Assembly (NCBI GenBank): GCA_036971615.1
Contig: JAYKKR010000018.1
Coordinates: forward strand, 248,001 to 312,000
Direction of reading: 5' to 3'
DNA from: Amyloporia xantha
Lineage: Eukaryota > Basidiomycota > Agaricomycetes > Polyporales > Adustoporiaceae
Length of the DNA: 64,000 nt
Shown: piece by piece, positions 26,701 through 37,161 of the stretch
How positions within the stretch are numbered: position 1 is the stretch's first letter
Layout of the letters: every line of letters begins with the position of its first letter
Made by a program: the position numbers and the translations under genes
Notes under the pieces: model-generated
Databases searched by the model: none
What the model was told of the DNA's origin: nothing
Seen by the model: only the letters and a program-made list of their open reading frames with translations

Positions 26701-29372
26701 GGAGCAGGGAAGTGATTGATAACTATAGTGGGAAGGTTCGGATGGCCTTGTCCCACGTTTGCCGCGTCCGGGGGATCGTTACCGGGAGGACCTCCTCCGT
26801 TCCTTCGAGGCGGTCCCGATGGAGGAGGCGGAGGAGGCGGGCGACCGCGGCCGTAGCTGGACGAATTGGATGAATCCGGATCGGGAGGATCGGGAGGTTG
26901 ATTAGTAGGCGCATACGTATACGTGGTCGAGTTTCTCGAAGCATTAGTCGGGAAGTATCTAGACGCCGAAGGGGCGGCTTCGCTTCTGAGAGGATTAGGA
27001 GGAGACGATGCTCTGTGAGGGGCGCGAAACGGGAGAGAAGTAGATTCCCGGGCTTGCGGGCGCACAGGTTCCCTCGCTCGCGAGTACCCAGCGTCAGTAG
27101 CAGGGGTTCGGCTGTTGAACGCCCTGTTAGCTTCAGCGGGCGCTGCTCGGTCGGGAGACAGAGGAGGTTCGTGGCGTGCAGTCGGATAGACTAAATTCCT
27201 GACAGATTCATAAGCGTAGGTGGCCGGAATGGCGGCGGATATTCCTCTAGGTAGAGGGCCGGAAGCCCGCCGAGGATCCGCGGGGGGAGTCCTCGGCGGT
27301 GGGGCCTTGTCTGGAATCTTGCCTTCGTCCCGCGGAACGTCGGGGTTCGTAGCGTCTAAAGCTTGAACCCCGCCGAATGTAACGCGGCGCGGAGGTCCGA
27401 TCGAAGTCGAGGGAGGAGGCAGCGGCGTCCCTCCTCTAGCCGACTTAGGCTCAGTTCCGACGGAGTTCGGTTTCCTAGCTCCAGCAGGGCGTTTCCGCGG
27501 ATCCGGAGGAGGCAAGGAGAACTCGGGATTACCGAAACTGGAGCGAGGAGTGTAATTAGGACGTAACGTAACGTTAGGAGGCGGATATCCCGAGGACGGA
27601 GAAACGTGAGACGCGGCGTCCGCTGTCACGTCGGCCGTCGGGGCAGGAGATGGAGGTAAAGGAAGAGAAGCAGGATCCAGCGTAACGGGGGCTTCCGGGA
27701 CCTCGATATAGCTGAGTCCTCCGGACGACGGGGCTTGCGTTTCTTGGACGTGAACAGGCGAGGCGACCTCGCCGCTCGAGAGATTGGGTCTAGTCAGCTG
27801 TTCAACTTCCTCCATGGAAGAATCCTCAGCGGGGAATTCCGCCAGTACTCGAGTCATGGATTCAGTGATAAGCGGGGAGATACCCCTAGGTAGGAATCGC
27901 AGCCCCGAATTGGGAGGCACGTCACGAAGTTCCGCTGGGACTGACTTACCTAAGGAAACCGCTCCGGCCACGCGCCGTTCTACGATTTGGCGGTATTGAG
28001 AGGTGAGAGCAGGCGTGACGTCAGGTCTAGTGAGCCATTGATCCAAGCGTCGTCGCGCAGTGATCGACGCTTCTCCGGATTCGCTATAAAAATCGGAGGC
28101 CGTAGAGGGAATGGACTTTGTCATCGGGTGACCGCAGTGGAGGTCATTTCGTTGACAGACGATCTCCAACGCTTTACTCGCGCGGAGCTGCATCAGTTGG
28201 AACGCGTCGCATAGTAGACTCTTGGACTCGCATCCTTTCAGAATGGACAGGAGTTGGTCGTGGTGATCGAATTCCCAAGACTTTACTGACGAGTCGAGTC
28301 GTAGTATGGCTTTTACGGCGCGTTCTAACCCATCGGACAAGTAGTAAATGCGCTGGAGGATGGGAGCTGGGAGGCGAAATCTCCTGTCCGGACCGGCGGC
28401 GTCACCGGCGTCGAAGACGTGTGCCTCGGAGAACTCCTCGAGGAGGAAGTCGTGGACTTCGTCTGCTACGCTGCGATACTTGCCTCTCCGATCGGGTTCC
28501 GCTAATTCCGCGATGATTTCTAGCGAAGCTTCTTTGTCTCGAAGGGATTCAAGGAGATAACCATTCGCGTCGCACAAGGCGCGCACCGTGTGCCGTTCCA
28601 GAGGCGCATTGGCAGCTTCACGGATCGAGGCTTGGGAGGTGCGCGATTGTCGACTCGCTCGAGACTTGCCTGAGGCGTTAGAGGAAAGCGAGTGCACGCT
28701 CGCAGCTCGAGGTGTTCGACCGCGGATTGTGTTTGAATCGAGAACTACGGAGGAAATGTCTTGGACGCTAGCTTGCTGTACGGGGCGACTCTCTTCCAGA
28801 GCAGCGGGGGAACCGAGAGAGGGAGTAGGTGGAGCGGTCGGAGGTGATCCGCTCGAGTCGATAGTAACTGGATTCGCGGATTCAGGCACTGGGTCTCTGG
28901 GCCGCTCAAGGTCCTCGCTCGAGAAATTTGGTCCATGAGAGGCGGTTTGGAAAGCTCCAGGGAAGTTCGGAGAACGCGGAGCAGCAGCCCCCCTGTCTCC
29001 AGCCTCGAAGAAGGGGGTGTTGGTTCCGAACGAGAAACGATAAGGACTTTCACCCAAACGGACAGGGGTGGATTCGGCCAAGGCGGGTCCCCATCTCCCT
29101 TGCTCTCCTAGATCGTCTGATCCTACGAGGACGGGGGTAGATCCGACTGGGGAGGGAGCTGACGATGTCGAAGACTGAGTAATCCGAGGGAGTCCAACGA
29201 GGTGCGCAAGGTGAGGAGCGAGGAGTGGCGGCGAAGCCGAAGGGGCAATAGGTCGCAGGCGCGTGAGGCCAGGGAGGGGCGGACGCGTAGTGTCCGTCGA
29301 AGCCTCCTTGGTCGTCTGATTTGAAGAGTCCTCCGATACTCGAATGGTCGAGTCGGGAGGCATCTTCGGCAT
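20739..29372 (-). CDS. Gag-Pol polyprotein of element D (2877 residues), chromovirus
   Basis: One open frame without an internal stop or frameshift. Gag is very long: residues 1-890 are low-complexity and Pro/Ser-rich with a helical block near 250-480. The conserved gag domain is at about 890-1060 (EWDGELST ... WWNLLDADIR ... LHFFTRKFQRKL). A CCHC knuckle CRVCGSPKHWDREC lies near 1187. The aspartic protease has DSGADISLV near 1404. Reverse transcriptase follows, with CVDYRRLN, FKRLPFGLRNGPSAFQ and YIDD near 1926. RNase H (YSDASD) is near 2070. The integrase has the zinc finger ending CDVCQK near 2479 and the core at about 2510-2610 (FDLITG, ADRD, HDGQTE). A C-terminal chromodomain lies at about 2810-2870 (EYEVDRIVAW ... 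WKNYGPEDDSW). Chromodomains of this class direct integration to marked chromatin in other elements. Gag and Pol share one frame, so the ratio must be set by processing. Confidence 0.96.
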   Translation of the reverse strand: MPKMPPDSTIRVSEDSSNQTTKEASTDTTRPPLPGLTRLRPIAPSASPPLLAPHLAHLVGLPRITQSSTSSAPSPVGSTPVLVGSDDLGEQGRWGPALAESTPVRLGESPYRFSFGTNTPFFEAGDRGAAAPRSPNFPGAFQTASHGPNFSSEDLERPRDPVPESANPVTIDSSGSPPTAPPTPSLGSPAALEESRPVQQASVQDISSVVLDSNTIRGRTPRAASVHSLSSNASGKSRASRQSRTSQASIREAANAPLERHTVRALCDANGYLLESLRDKEASLEIIAELAEPDRRGKYRSVADEVHDFLLEEFSEAHVFDAGDAAGPDRRFRLPAPILQRIYYLSDGLERAVKAILRLDSSVKSWEFDHHDQLLSILKGCESKSLLCDAFQLMQLRASKALEIVCQRNDLHCGHPMTKSIPSTASDFYSESGEASITARRRLDQWLTRPDVTPALTSQYRQIVERRVAGAVSLGKSVPAELRDVPPNSGLRFLPRGISPLITESMTRVLAEFPAEDSSMEEVEQLTRPNLSSGEVASPVHVQETQAPSSGGLSYIEVPEAPVTLDPASLPLPPSPAPTADVTADAASHVSPSSGYPPPNVTLRPNYTPRSSFGNPEFSLPPPDPRKRPAGARKPNSVGTEPKSARGGTPLPPPSTSIGPPRRVTFGGVQALDATNPDVPRDEGKIPDKAPPPRTPPADPRRASGPLPRGISAAIPATYAYESVRNLVYPTARHEPPLSPDRAAPAEANRAFNSRTPATDAGYSRAREPVRPQARESTSLPFRAPHRASSPPNPLRSEAAPSASRYFPTNASRNSTTYTYAPTNQPPDPPDPDSSNSSSYGRGRPPPPPPPSGPPRRNGGGPPGNDPPDAANVGQGHPNLPTIVINHFPAPREQNPRLDLKYSKDSVPEWDGELSTILAYIRDMNILADLGPHMSRGIAVMAPTQFTHGAKRWWNLLDADIRLAYLADWSALLEGIRLHFFTRKFQRKLCSIYEVQRFRQPGHSGESPLDFVERRLLYHRHVSTAVHHATDEILAVLQNAPPTWATVLSADGIQTIAAFLSEVQDKTDQLIAFAALDSVTHNGTRDGNEDSKPRSRPFRRRAYAVEGEGDLGSDSDALVDRFTALDIGSSSASDGAVVEDAEALAVTNSNAPRKSENRPRSSVRRPPPGGYAYPANNSVVSKVPPPGPCRVCGSPKHWDRECPHWNEYQVRRSVNAVSADHDTDPMENKDYDRAFVAYVRSQNESVWSASWTASRQIEGEILRIDADRRRVTPRTTCEEVPDNEDVEIDSLPADSPHAILCPGDEEVGVVRDSLADRLAEALAVDGSVEFPTDLPSVEACSASASKGGSSQSQPAEDALPPPAPPKIVPLRRIRDPPAGHSTVGISALSFQARFGSLSNSEVTCRADSGADISLVSKEYLESLPLASRPAVRQGLRMNLFQLTNGFKITGYVSTPIYVETVEGDYLELQTECYVVPGMTSPLLLGEDFHVNYELSILRSVQEGSTIRVGRTGYSITARSSAPKERPNLRVYGRGAEASYVRAKSHRRNQALKRRARAKIERPVARAAKDVRISPHSCAPVPLDVSFARNSEWFIEKTVLGQPDGSFLLSTPTIIDQDHAYVPITNPTDRPYIVRRGEPLGELQSPDKWFSSSSPELVTHAKAVQSYIRGQLDSELQNSAQTSTGSNSETALPPGWSAPPESEDPNWGPKTGETPDPTNYPSDKLEELLDIGPEWPAEERGRLVSMLRTRQAAFAFDGRLGRNPTEVTIDVPPDTRPISLPMYSASPAKREVIDRQHDAWLALDVIEPSKSPWAAPVLIAYRNGKPRLCVDYRRLNAVSVPDEFPIPRQSEILQALSGAQVLTSLDALSGFTQLSVAEKDREKTAFRTHRGLFQFKRLPFGLRNGPSAFQRVMQGVLAPYLWIFTLVYIDDVVVFSKSWSEHIDHLDKVLEAIESSGITLSPTKCHFGYTSILLLGQKVSRLGFSTHEEKVKAISELKRPSKVSELQTFLGMVVYFAAYIPYFSFIASPLFELLRKDRKWEWTAECEVAWSQAKLTLQSAPVLAHAIAGKVYRLYSDASDVALGCCLQQVQPLAVRDLAGTRVFERLRKAYDAGNPVPKLVSTISAKFDDANGETEWAPTFEDTIVSVERVIAYWSRSCKPAEKNYSATEREALAAKEGLVHFQPFIEGEKVVLITDHAALQWARTYENANRRLAAWGAVFAAYLPNLDIVHRAGRVHSNVDPLSRLPRLPPAHDSPLTDPSVSIVTDQLQPAVAEESALRSPARRLACVASTLASWEDILEDTPYALEEQDVGSPVSLAASPAEEAPEGSRDSLSSLSEERPPERISRSVEAASTEPPSDEPVFTKVLVQLSTELRTRYVEGYQQDPFFKTKWASAGEASIPLFAGQCFFKGDDDLLYFRVGNDPVRLCVLRSEVFPLLSRIHDSPFESAHEGALKLSLRINSRFYWPNLRQDVQYYVRSCDVCQKIKHDRRTKAGLLRPNPIPVRPYEWVSFDLITGLPESEGYDAVFVSVDRCTKHAQFAPCRGTLTKEGFAKLFVDQVVYRFGIPDHIIADRDARWTSEFWRNVAAELGVHMSLSSSHHPQHDGQTEIVNQHLETMLRAYTQGDRKGWSKWLPSLAHAYNSSIHSTTGYSPYFLLFGFDPKGGSDFIAATNAYESRPTLPEELANEFVMSMELHRQKAREAIAMAQQRAATQYNKGRRDETFPVGSKVLLNPHSLELVDVKGTGKKLVQRMLGPFVVQERISPVAYRLSIPDTYPMHPVVNIQHLRRYHEPDAGRQGNVDRPILPDPRGSEWRASEEYEVDRIVAWRRNKSRRNAVEYLVRWKNYGPEDDSWQSARDLRNAHEILREYRKQHGL

Positions 29373-29405
29373 ATCCGAAGGTAAATGAACGTACTACGGT
29401 TTTGA

Positions 29406-29438
29406 GGTGGACTGTCGAAACTCCCCTGAACGTCCACC
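29406..29438 (-). other. Hairpin next to the 5' LTR of element D, at the primer-binding position
   Basis: GGTGGAC (29406-29412) pairs with GTCCACC (29432-29438) around a 19-base loop. It begins two bases inside the 5' LTR edge, in the minus-strand reading CTGGTGGACGTTCAGGGGAG. Element C has the same stem in the same place (44476-44502). The primer tRNA was not identified. Confidence 0.55.
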
Positions 29439-29440
29439 AG

Positions 29441-29928
29441 TGTAAGAACTCGTGGTTGACGGTTCTTCTGGTGAGCTGAGACAGGACCTCAAACGATAGA
29501 GTTCGATATTGGTGGACTCTAAAGAGTCCAAGCGGCGGCTCAGAGTCACTGGACGGCGACCGTCCAATGACACGTAGCGGGTCGAGTTGTAGTGTTCGGA
29601 CTACACGGACGCTCTGGCTAGGCGTCCGAGTGTCCGGCAGGTCGAGAGATCCCAGTGCCTCGTTGCGCTAGGGGACTTCCTAACCTCAGTTCCGGGTGGC
29701 TTAGGCACACGGGAGAGGTTGAAGTTGAAGTCAAAAAGTAAGTTGCCCTATTGGGCTCGAGGCGCGCTGCGTAAAGTACATGTCACGTGAAACGTAATTA
29801 GCTAATCCGACGAAAGTAGTAACGATCGAGAACTACGAGAAATAAAGGGATTAGGCTCTCGCGTTCCAAAGGTGGAACGGAACAACATAGCGTAGATTCT
29901 TTGTACCTCTAACGCGGTATCCGTCACA
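29441..29928 (-). repeat. 5' LTR of element D (488 bp)
   Basis: Same sequence as 17190-17677. It provides the promoter for gag-pol. CACGTG is at 29784-29789. It is followed at 29929 by the target duplication CTTTC and the interrupted integrase frame of element C. Confidence 0.95.
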
Positions 29929-32900
29929 CTTTCATCCGTTGGTCGGTCTTGATTTTTTGACACACATCACAGGTCTGAGCGTAGTACAAGACGTCCTGCC
30001 TGAGGGTCGGCCAGTAAAATCGACTGTTGATTCGTAAAGCCAGTTTGTAGGGTCCTTCGTGGGCAGACTCAAAGGGGGAGTCATGTATCTTGGATAGCAG
30101 CGGGAATACTTCTGTCCAGGGGACGCATAGCCTCGCCGGGTCTTGTCCGACGCGGAAATACAAGAGACCATCGTCGCCCTTGAAAAAGCACTGCCCCACA
30201 AAGAGGGGTATGCTGGGATTGCTTGCGTTAACCCATTTGGTCCGGAAAAAGGGATCCTTCTTGTAACCTTCGGCGTATCGTTCACGCAACTCGTGACTTA
30301 ATTGAATGAGGATTCGCGAAGTTCGGTTCTCCTCGGATTCAGGAGTTGGCGAAGCTGACGAGGTTTCGGGGCGAGGCGTAGCGGCTTCCCTCCCTGGTAA
30401 CTCGAGCGTAGCTCCCGCAGACGCGTTAACCGTTCTAACCTTGGTCGAGAGTGACTCTCTATCCGTGGAAAAGGAGGCGTTCTCCTTATCGTTTTCTTCA
30501 AGGTGGGACGAGCGGCAATCGCTCTGTTCCTCTAGTTCGCGAATTTGATCTCCTTCAGCGTAGTAAACTGTCTCGACAAGGTCTGCATTCGTCGCTTCGA
30601 GATCAGGAGGGAAAGGCACCGCTTGAGCACGTCTTCCCAGCGGGCGATAGAGAGCGCTGAGGCGGTTAATCGACGCGCAGGCGTCTTATCGGCAGCCTCT
30701 TCCGCGGCCGCAGGTCGAACTTGATCGGTGACGATGGGAGTGGAGGAGTCTTTCACGGGTGAATCGTGCGAAGGAGGAAGACGAGGCAATCTTGATAAAG
30801 GATCGACGTTCGAATGAACTCGTCCCGCACGGTGAACGATGTCGAGGTTGGGTAAGTAGGCAGCAAACACCGCGCCCCAGGCGGCCAGCCTTCGATTAGC
30901 ATTCTCGTAAGTTCGAGCCCACTGTAAGGCGGCGTGGTCGGTGATTAGGATAACTTTCTCTCCTTCGATGAAGGGTTGGAAATGAACGAGCCCCTCTTTC
31001 GCGGCCAAGGCTTCTCGTTCCGTGGCTGAGTAATTCCTTTCCGCAGGCTTGCACGATCTACTCCAATAGGCCACGACTCTCTCCACCGATATAATAGAAT
31101 CTTCGAATTCGACGGCCCATTCCTCCTGACCTCCTGCGTCCTCGAACTTGGTCAAAAGGACGGAGACCAGTCTCGGCACCGGCGAGCCTGCATCGTACGC
31201 CTTTCGTAGTCGTTCGTACGCTCGAGTTCCTCTCAAATCGCGTATCCGGATGGTCTGGACTTGTTGTAAGCTGCATCCAAGGGCAATGTCGGAAGCGTCA
31301 GAATAGAGCCGATAGGTTCTACCGGGGATCGCGTGCGCCAGAATCGGAGCCGATTGTAGGGCTATCTTCGCCTGAGACCAGGCAACCTCGCACTCAGCCG
31401 TCCACTCCCATTTTCGATCCTTACGAAGTAGCTCGAAGAGCGGGGAGGCGATGAACGAGAAGTACGGGATGTAAGCGGAGAAATACACAACCATTCCGAG
31501 GAAGGTTTGTAATTCCGACACCCGCGTTGGCCGTACTAAGTCCATAATAGCGCTCACCTTCTCTTCATGAGTGGAGAATCCGAGCCGAGAAACCTTCTGT
31601 CCCAGTAGCAGAATAGAAGTATAACCGAAATGGCATTTAGTCGGGGATAAGGTGATGCCAGCTTCCTCCACTGCGGCCAAGACTTGATCTAGATGTTCTA
31701 CGTGTTCGGCCCACGACTTGGAGAAGACGACAATGTCATCGATATAAACCAACGCGAAAAGCCACAGGTAAGGGGCGAGTACTCCTTGCATGACTCGTTG
31801 AAAGGCAGAAGGGCCGTTTCGCAGCCCGAACGGAAGCCGTTTGAATTGGAATAGACCTCGGTGAGTGCGGAAGGCAGTCTTCTCGCGATCTCTTTCGGCC
31901 ACGGTTAGTTGCGTAAAGCCAGCCAAGGCATCGAGGGAAGTGAGTACTTGAGCCCCAGACAATGCTTGTAGTATTTCGGACTGCCGTGGAATGGGGAACT
32001 CGTCTGGTGTAGAAACCGCGTTCAACCTACGGTAATCGACGCAGAGTCGGGGTTTGCCGTTCCTGTAGGCAATGAGCACCGGGGCGGCCCAGGGACTACG
32101 GGATGGCTCGATCACGTCCAACGCGAGCCAGGAATCGTGTTGTTTGTCGATGACCTCGTGCTTAGCAGGCGAAGCGGAATACATAGGAAGAGAAATAGGC
32201 TTCGTTCCCGGAGGTACGTCTATGGCGACCTCAGTGGGGTTGTGGCCCAGGCGTCCGTCGAAAGCAAACGCCGCTTGTTGACGTTTTAACATGGAAACGA
32301 GGCGTTCTCGTTCCTCGGGAGGCCATTCCGGTCCTATGTCGAGCAGCTCTTCGAGCCGTTCAGAAGGGTAGACCGACGGGTCGGGGACCTCGGCCGTTTT
32401 AGGACCCCAGCGCGAATCGTCCACTTCTGGTACGGTCTGCCACCCTTGTTCCTCAGTCTGCGAACTAGTTGGCGGAGCTTCCGTCGCGTTCGGCGATGAG
32501 TCATCCTTGGCCAGCTGTCCTCGGATGTAAGCATGTACGGCGTTCGCATGAGCCATCAGGTCCGTAGTAGGCCGCGAGAACCATTCTTCTGGAGCTTTAA
32601 GCTCGCCTAGAGATTCTCCCCGCCTTACTACGTACGGGCAATCCGTGGGATTAGTAACAGGGACGTAGGCGTGCGCTTCGTTGATGAGAGTTGGGGTGGA
32701 GAGCAAGAAAGATCCGTCGGGCTGGCCGAGGACCGTCTTCTCTACGAACCATTCGGAATTCCGGGAAAAGGAAACATCGACCGGAACGGGTCGGCAGGAA
32801 TGGGGCGAAATGCGTATATCTTGCGCGGCTCTAGCCATAGGGTTTTCCGCTTTGATTCGTGAACGGCGTTTCATCGCCTGCTTTCTCCTGTGAGACTTGG

Positions 32901-35900
32901 CGCGCACGTAGCTAGCTTCAGCTCCTCGACCGTAAACCCGCAAGTTAGGTCGTTCTTTGGGCGCCGACAAGGAAGCGGGAATAGTGTACCCAGTTCGTCC
33001 TACGCGAATGGTCGAACCTTCCTGGACGCTTCGGAGGACACTTAATTCGTAATTGACGTGGAAGTCTTCACCGAGTAGTAGTGGGGATGTCATTCCTGGC
33101 ACTACGTAGCATTCGGCCGACATTTCCAGGTAATCTCCCTCGAACGTCTCTACGAAATGGGGGCTTGGACGTAACCGGTGATCTTGAACCCATTGGTGAG
33201 CTGGAAGAGGTTCATGCGTAGTCCTTGTCGAACGTTCGGGCGATTACCTTCCGGCAAGGAGTCTAAATATTCTTTGGAGATAAGTGAGATGTCCGTGCCT
33301 GAATCGGCCCTAACTTGCACGACGGGATTTTGGAGGCTCTGGAACTTAGCCTGAAATGATAGTGCTGAGATTCCCACCGTAGAATGCCCAGCCGGGGGGT
33401 CCCTAATTCTCCGCAAGGGCACCACTTTAGGAATCGGCGGAGGAGGTATAGGGCCATTCTGTTCTATCTCGTTAGTCGCGGCGGACTTCTCCTCCTTCTG
33501 GGGTACTGAATTCGCGGAATACGAGTGGGCAGACATCGATTCCGGCTCCCCTTCCAGAGAGCCGTCAACGGCGAGGGCTTCCGCGAGTCGGTCAGCGAGG
33601 CTGTCTCGCTTTTCCGAATCTTCTTCCCCCGGGCACAAGATCACATGCGGGCTATCCGCAGGCAATGGTGCGCTCCCGGGTGTTTCCTCCTCCGGTACTT
33701 CTTCGCAGGTTACTTTCAGAGCGGACTTGCGAGACTGGGAATCCATCCTCAAGAGCTCTCCTTCGAGCTGACGGTAATCCGTCCACGAAGCAGACCAAAT
33801 GGATGAATTCTGGCTACGGACGTACGCTACGAAAGCCTTATCATATTCTCTATTTTCCGTACTGTCTGTATCGTGTTCCGCTGACAAAGCATTAGCCGAC
33901 CTACGAACTTGGTATTTGTTCCAATGAGGACATTCACGATCCCAATGCTTCGGACTTCCACACACGCGACAGGGTCCCGGAGGCGGAGTTTTGCTGACGA
34001 CGGAATTATTAGCCGGGTAAGCGTATCCTCCCGGTGGAGGGCGTCGGGCGTTGTTTCTCTGGCGGCTGTCCGTCTTCGAGGGCTGTCGTCCGTTCGTGAC
34101 GGCAAGGGCCTCCGCGATTTTGTTTGAAGCGGAATCGGGGCTAGCATCTCGTTCGAGATCCATGCTGGCGAATTGCTCGAGAGCATCGTCCGACGACGGT
34201 TCGAATTCGAGTTCCCCTTGGGCGGCGTACGCCCGCCTTCGGAAGGGGCGCGAACGCGGCTTCGCTTCCGATTCGTTTTCCTTACGACTCGAGTGGAGTG
34301 AGGCGTCGAGGGCGGCGAACGCGACTAGCTGTTCCGTCTTGTCTTGTACTTCTGATAAGAAGGCAGCAATTGTCTGCAGGCTGTCTGCAGACAATACTGT
34401 CGTCCAAGTCGGAGGAGCGTTCTGCAGAACGGCTGCAATTTCGTCTACCGCGTTAGTAGCAGCCGTAGAAACGTGCCGATGGTAAAGTAAACGCCTTTCC
34501 ACGAAATCAAGGGGAGATTCTTGTCCATGTCCCGGCTGACGGAACCGTTGCAGGTCGTAAACGGAGCGTAATTTGCGTTGGAATTGGTAGGTGAAGAAGT
34601 GTAGCCGAATCCCTTCGAGTAGAGCTGGCCAACCAGACATGTAGGCCAGACGCACACTCGAGTCTAACAGATTCCACCACCGCTTAGCCCCTTCAGTGAA
34701 TCGAGTCGGAGCCATCGCTGCGATACCTCTGCTCATAGAGGGACTAAGGTCGGCTAGGATGTTCATGTCTCGGATGTAGGCGAGGATAGTTCGTTGTTCC
34801 CCATCCCATTCCGGGACCGTATCCTTGGAATACTTGAGGTCTAATCGAGGATTTTGTTCCGCGGGCGACGGGTAATGGTTGATGACAATAGTCGGTAGGT
34901 TCGGAGGGTACGCGTTGCTCGAGAAACTTCCCGGAGGGTTCCCTCCTGGCGGCCCCCCACCATTTCCTCCTGGAGGACCTCCGTACCCGCCTCCTGGCGG
35001 TCCTCCGTTCCCACCCGAAGGCCCTCGAGGAGTACGAGGAGCAGTAGGAGGCCCCCCTATCCCTTGCGAAGGATCGTCGGGGTCAGGATCCGGCGGAGGA
35101 TTCGACTGATAAGCCGGGGTGTAGGTGTAGGTATACATACGAGGGTTCCTTGTCGAATTTGTTCGGGACTGACCCGGAACCGCGGAAGCGGGCGCGTCCC
35201 CGGCGGTGGCTTGCGTCGGGGATGGTCGAGGGGATCCATCGACGTAGGAGGAATAAGGATCCGCGCGAGCTGGAACGTCTCGTTCAGCCCGCGTAGGCTC
35301 AGCAACATTCGAATGGGGGGTTCGGCGATCGAACGCCCCCGTGTTATTTCCGTTCGCTCGCGGGCTGGCCGGTGGAGGAGGCCCTGATTCTGGCAGAGGG
35401 TACACTAAGTTCCTGACTGATTCAAAGGCATACGTAGCCGGGAGTGCAGCGGAAATTCCCCTAGGGTGCGGTGCAGACTTCCTGCGAGAATCCGAAGGGA
35501 AGGTCGTGACGGGCGTAACTGGTTCTCGGGCGCTCGTATCTCCAGGGATGGATTCTTGTTCCAAGGAGACTCGCGCTCGTACGCCACCAAAAGTGACCCG
35601 ACGCGGGGGCTCCTGAGTTGGCGCTCGACTAAAGGAGGCTTCGGGAATTCGGGGTGGTTCAGGCTGCACGGGCGCGGGAGTCTGTGTTCCGTTCCTCACT
35701 GCCCCTGTCTTGACTTTCGGAGGAGGTAGCACAAATTCGGGATTCCCGAAGCTGGAACGGACGCCGTAGCTCGCTCGCACCGTCACGCCAGGAGGGGGTC
35801 TCGAAACTGGAGTAACCGGACTGGGAGTCTGTCCCTCGTTCTCTGCTTTAAGAGGAGAGGGGTTTGTTACAGGCTCCGCGGGGGCGGTCGTTTCTTGCGG

Positions 35901-36591
35901 GTCAAGGTACGTCAGCACGCTCGAAGAAGGCACTTTCGGGGCGGCGACCGGCGGAGTAGATGCTGATTCTTCCGCTTGAGGGTCGGGTCGAGTCAGCTGT
36001 TCTACCTCAAGCATCGAAGCGTCCCCCGATGGAAGTTCAGCTCGAACTCGAGTCAAGGATTCGGCAACGTACAGAGGGATGCCGCGTTCCTGGAAGCGCA
36101 ACGCCAGCAATGGAGGGACGTCCCGTAGTTCCGATGGGATTAACTTACCTTGGGGAACCGTTCCCAACGAGCGGCGCTCGACTATGCTGCGGTATTGGGT
36201 AGTTAGCGCGGGGGCGACGTCAGACCGGAGCAACCATTGATCTATTCGTCGGCGAGAGATGAGCGAGACGTCGTCCTCTTCACCATAGAAATCGGACGCC
36301 GTGGACAGGATCGACCTGGTTAGCGGATGACCACAATGGAGGTCGTTGCGCTGGCAGATAATCTCCAAGGCTTTGCCAGCGCGGAACTGCAGCAGCTGGA
36401 ACGCGTCGCAAAGCATGCTCTTGGATTCGCAACCCTTCAGTACCGACAGCAGTTGGTCGTGGTGATCGATTTCCCAAGTCTTGGTGGAGTTATCCAAGCG
36501 TAGCATTGACTTGACGGCCCGTTCGAGACCGTCCGCTAAGTAGTAGATGCGTTGCAACATCGGGGCGGGAATACGATATCTTCGTTCTCGG
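29929..36591 (-). pseudogene. Middle gag-pol piece of element C (gag to integrase zinc finger), frameshifted
   Basis: It continues C's gag-pol between the insertions of E (36592) and D (29928). From 36591 the frame reads ENERRYRIPAP-type sequence into LQRIYYLADGLERAV, homologous to D. It includes the gag domain (EWDGEQRT, WWNLLDSS), the knuckle CRVCGSPKHWDREC, a protease with the changed motif DSGTDIS, reverse transcriptase (YIDD near 31740), RNase H (YSDASD) and the integrase finger (CDVCQKIK). Frame breaks: a one-base loss near 33160, just after ITGYVQAPI, which gives an immediate stop, and another near 30635 after WEDVLK. Each reading piece is otherwise long and open, so decay is recent. 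Confidence 0.88.
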
Positions 36592-37161
36592 TGTCACGAG
36601 TTGACATTGAGCGTTTCTTCCTTTCTATATACGGACGATTTTCTCCTTTTACTCATCGTTATTTTCCCCTCTTATTCGAACGACCACTCTACTGTACACA
36701 TCGCAAGCTCCTTGTTCATGGACTTAGACGCGTCGACCATTACAGGTCACATGTTCCCTTCCCACGGACTCCGTCCCGCCTTCCCTTTACGGACGTTTAC
36801 TTAAGCACGGTGCCGGCCGACCTCGGGCCCCGCCGGGCTCCGCTCACGACATCACTTATGACTCATAGCCTGCTTACTCAGGCTGCGCACAGACCACCTG
36901 CGCACGGACCATGTAGATAGCCTGCCCTGAACTCTTGTAGTATATAAGTAGTACGCCTCTGCCTGGGGACTTCAGTTTCGACCTCTTGTCCCTAGGTAAG
37001 CCAAGCTTGCCTGTACATACTTACCATCGCTTACATTTATTCATCTTGTCCCTAGCCTTAGACTTGAGCATAGCTCGTCATCGCTTCGATAAAGACCTAG
37101 TCAAACGCCCTCGGCCTCTTAGGTTTGTTCTTCCCCTGTCGCTTGACTCTAAGTCGCGACA
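36592..37161 (+). repeat. 5' LTR of element E (570 bp)
   Basis: It starts TGTCACGAGT and ends AAGTCGCGACA. A TATA box TATATAA lies at 36942-36948, a plausible core promoter for the genomic RNA. It is followed by CTAGGTCGAAACTCCCC; no tRNA complement was assigned. Confidence 0.95.
36942..36948 (+). promoter_or_regulatory. TATA box in the 5' LTR of element E
   Basis: TATATAA about 220 bases before the LTR end. The same motif is in the 3' LTR at 43236-43242. Confidence 0.55.

Larger units (their letters stand above)
17190..29928 (-). mobile_element. Element D: apparently intact 12.7 kb chromovirus with an extra ORF
   Basis: Two 488-bp LTRs (17190-17677 and 29441-29928) show no difference by eye. 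The element is flanked by the duplication CTTTC (17185-17189 and 29929-29933) and lies inside C's integrase sequence, which rejoins in frame when D is removed. It encodes, in minus orientation, gag-pol (29372 to 20739) and a second ORF (20409 to 17551), both uninterrupted. Identical LTRs, open frames and a perfect target duplication indicate a very recent insertion that could be mobile. It is a Ty3/gypsy chromovirus by its integrase-chromodomain end, but twice the usual length. Confidence 0.95.
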
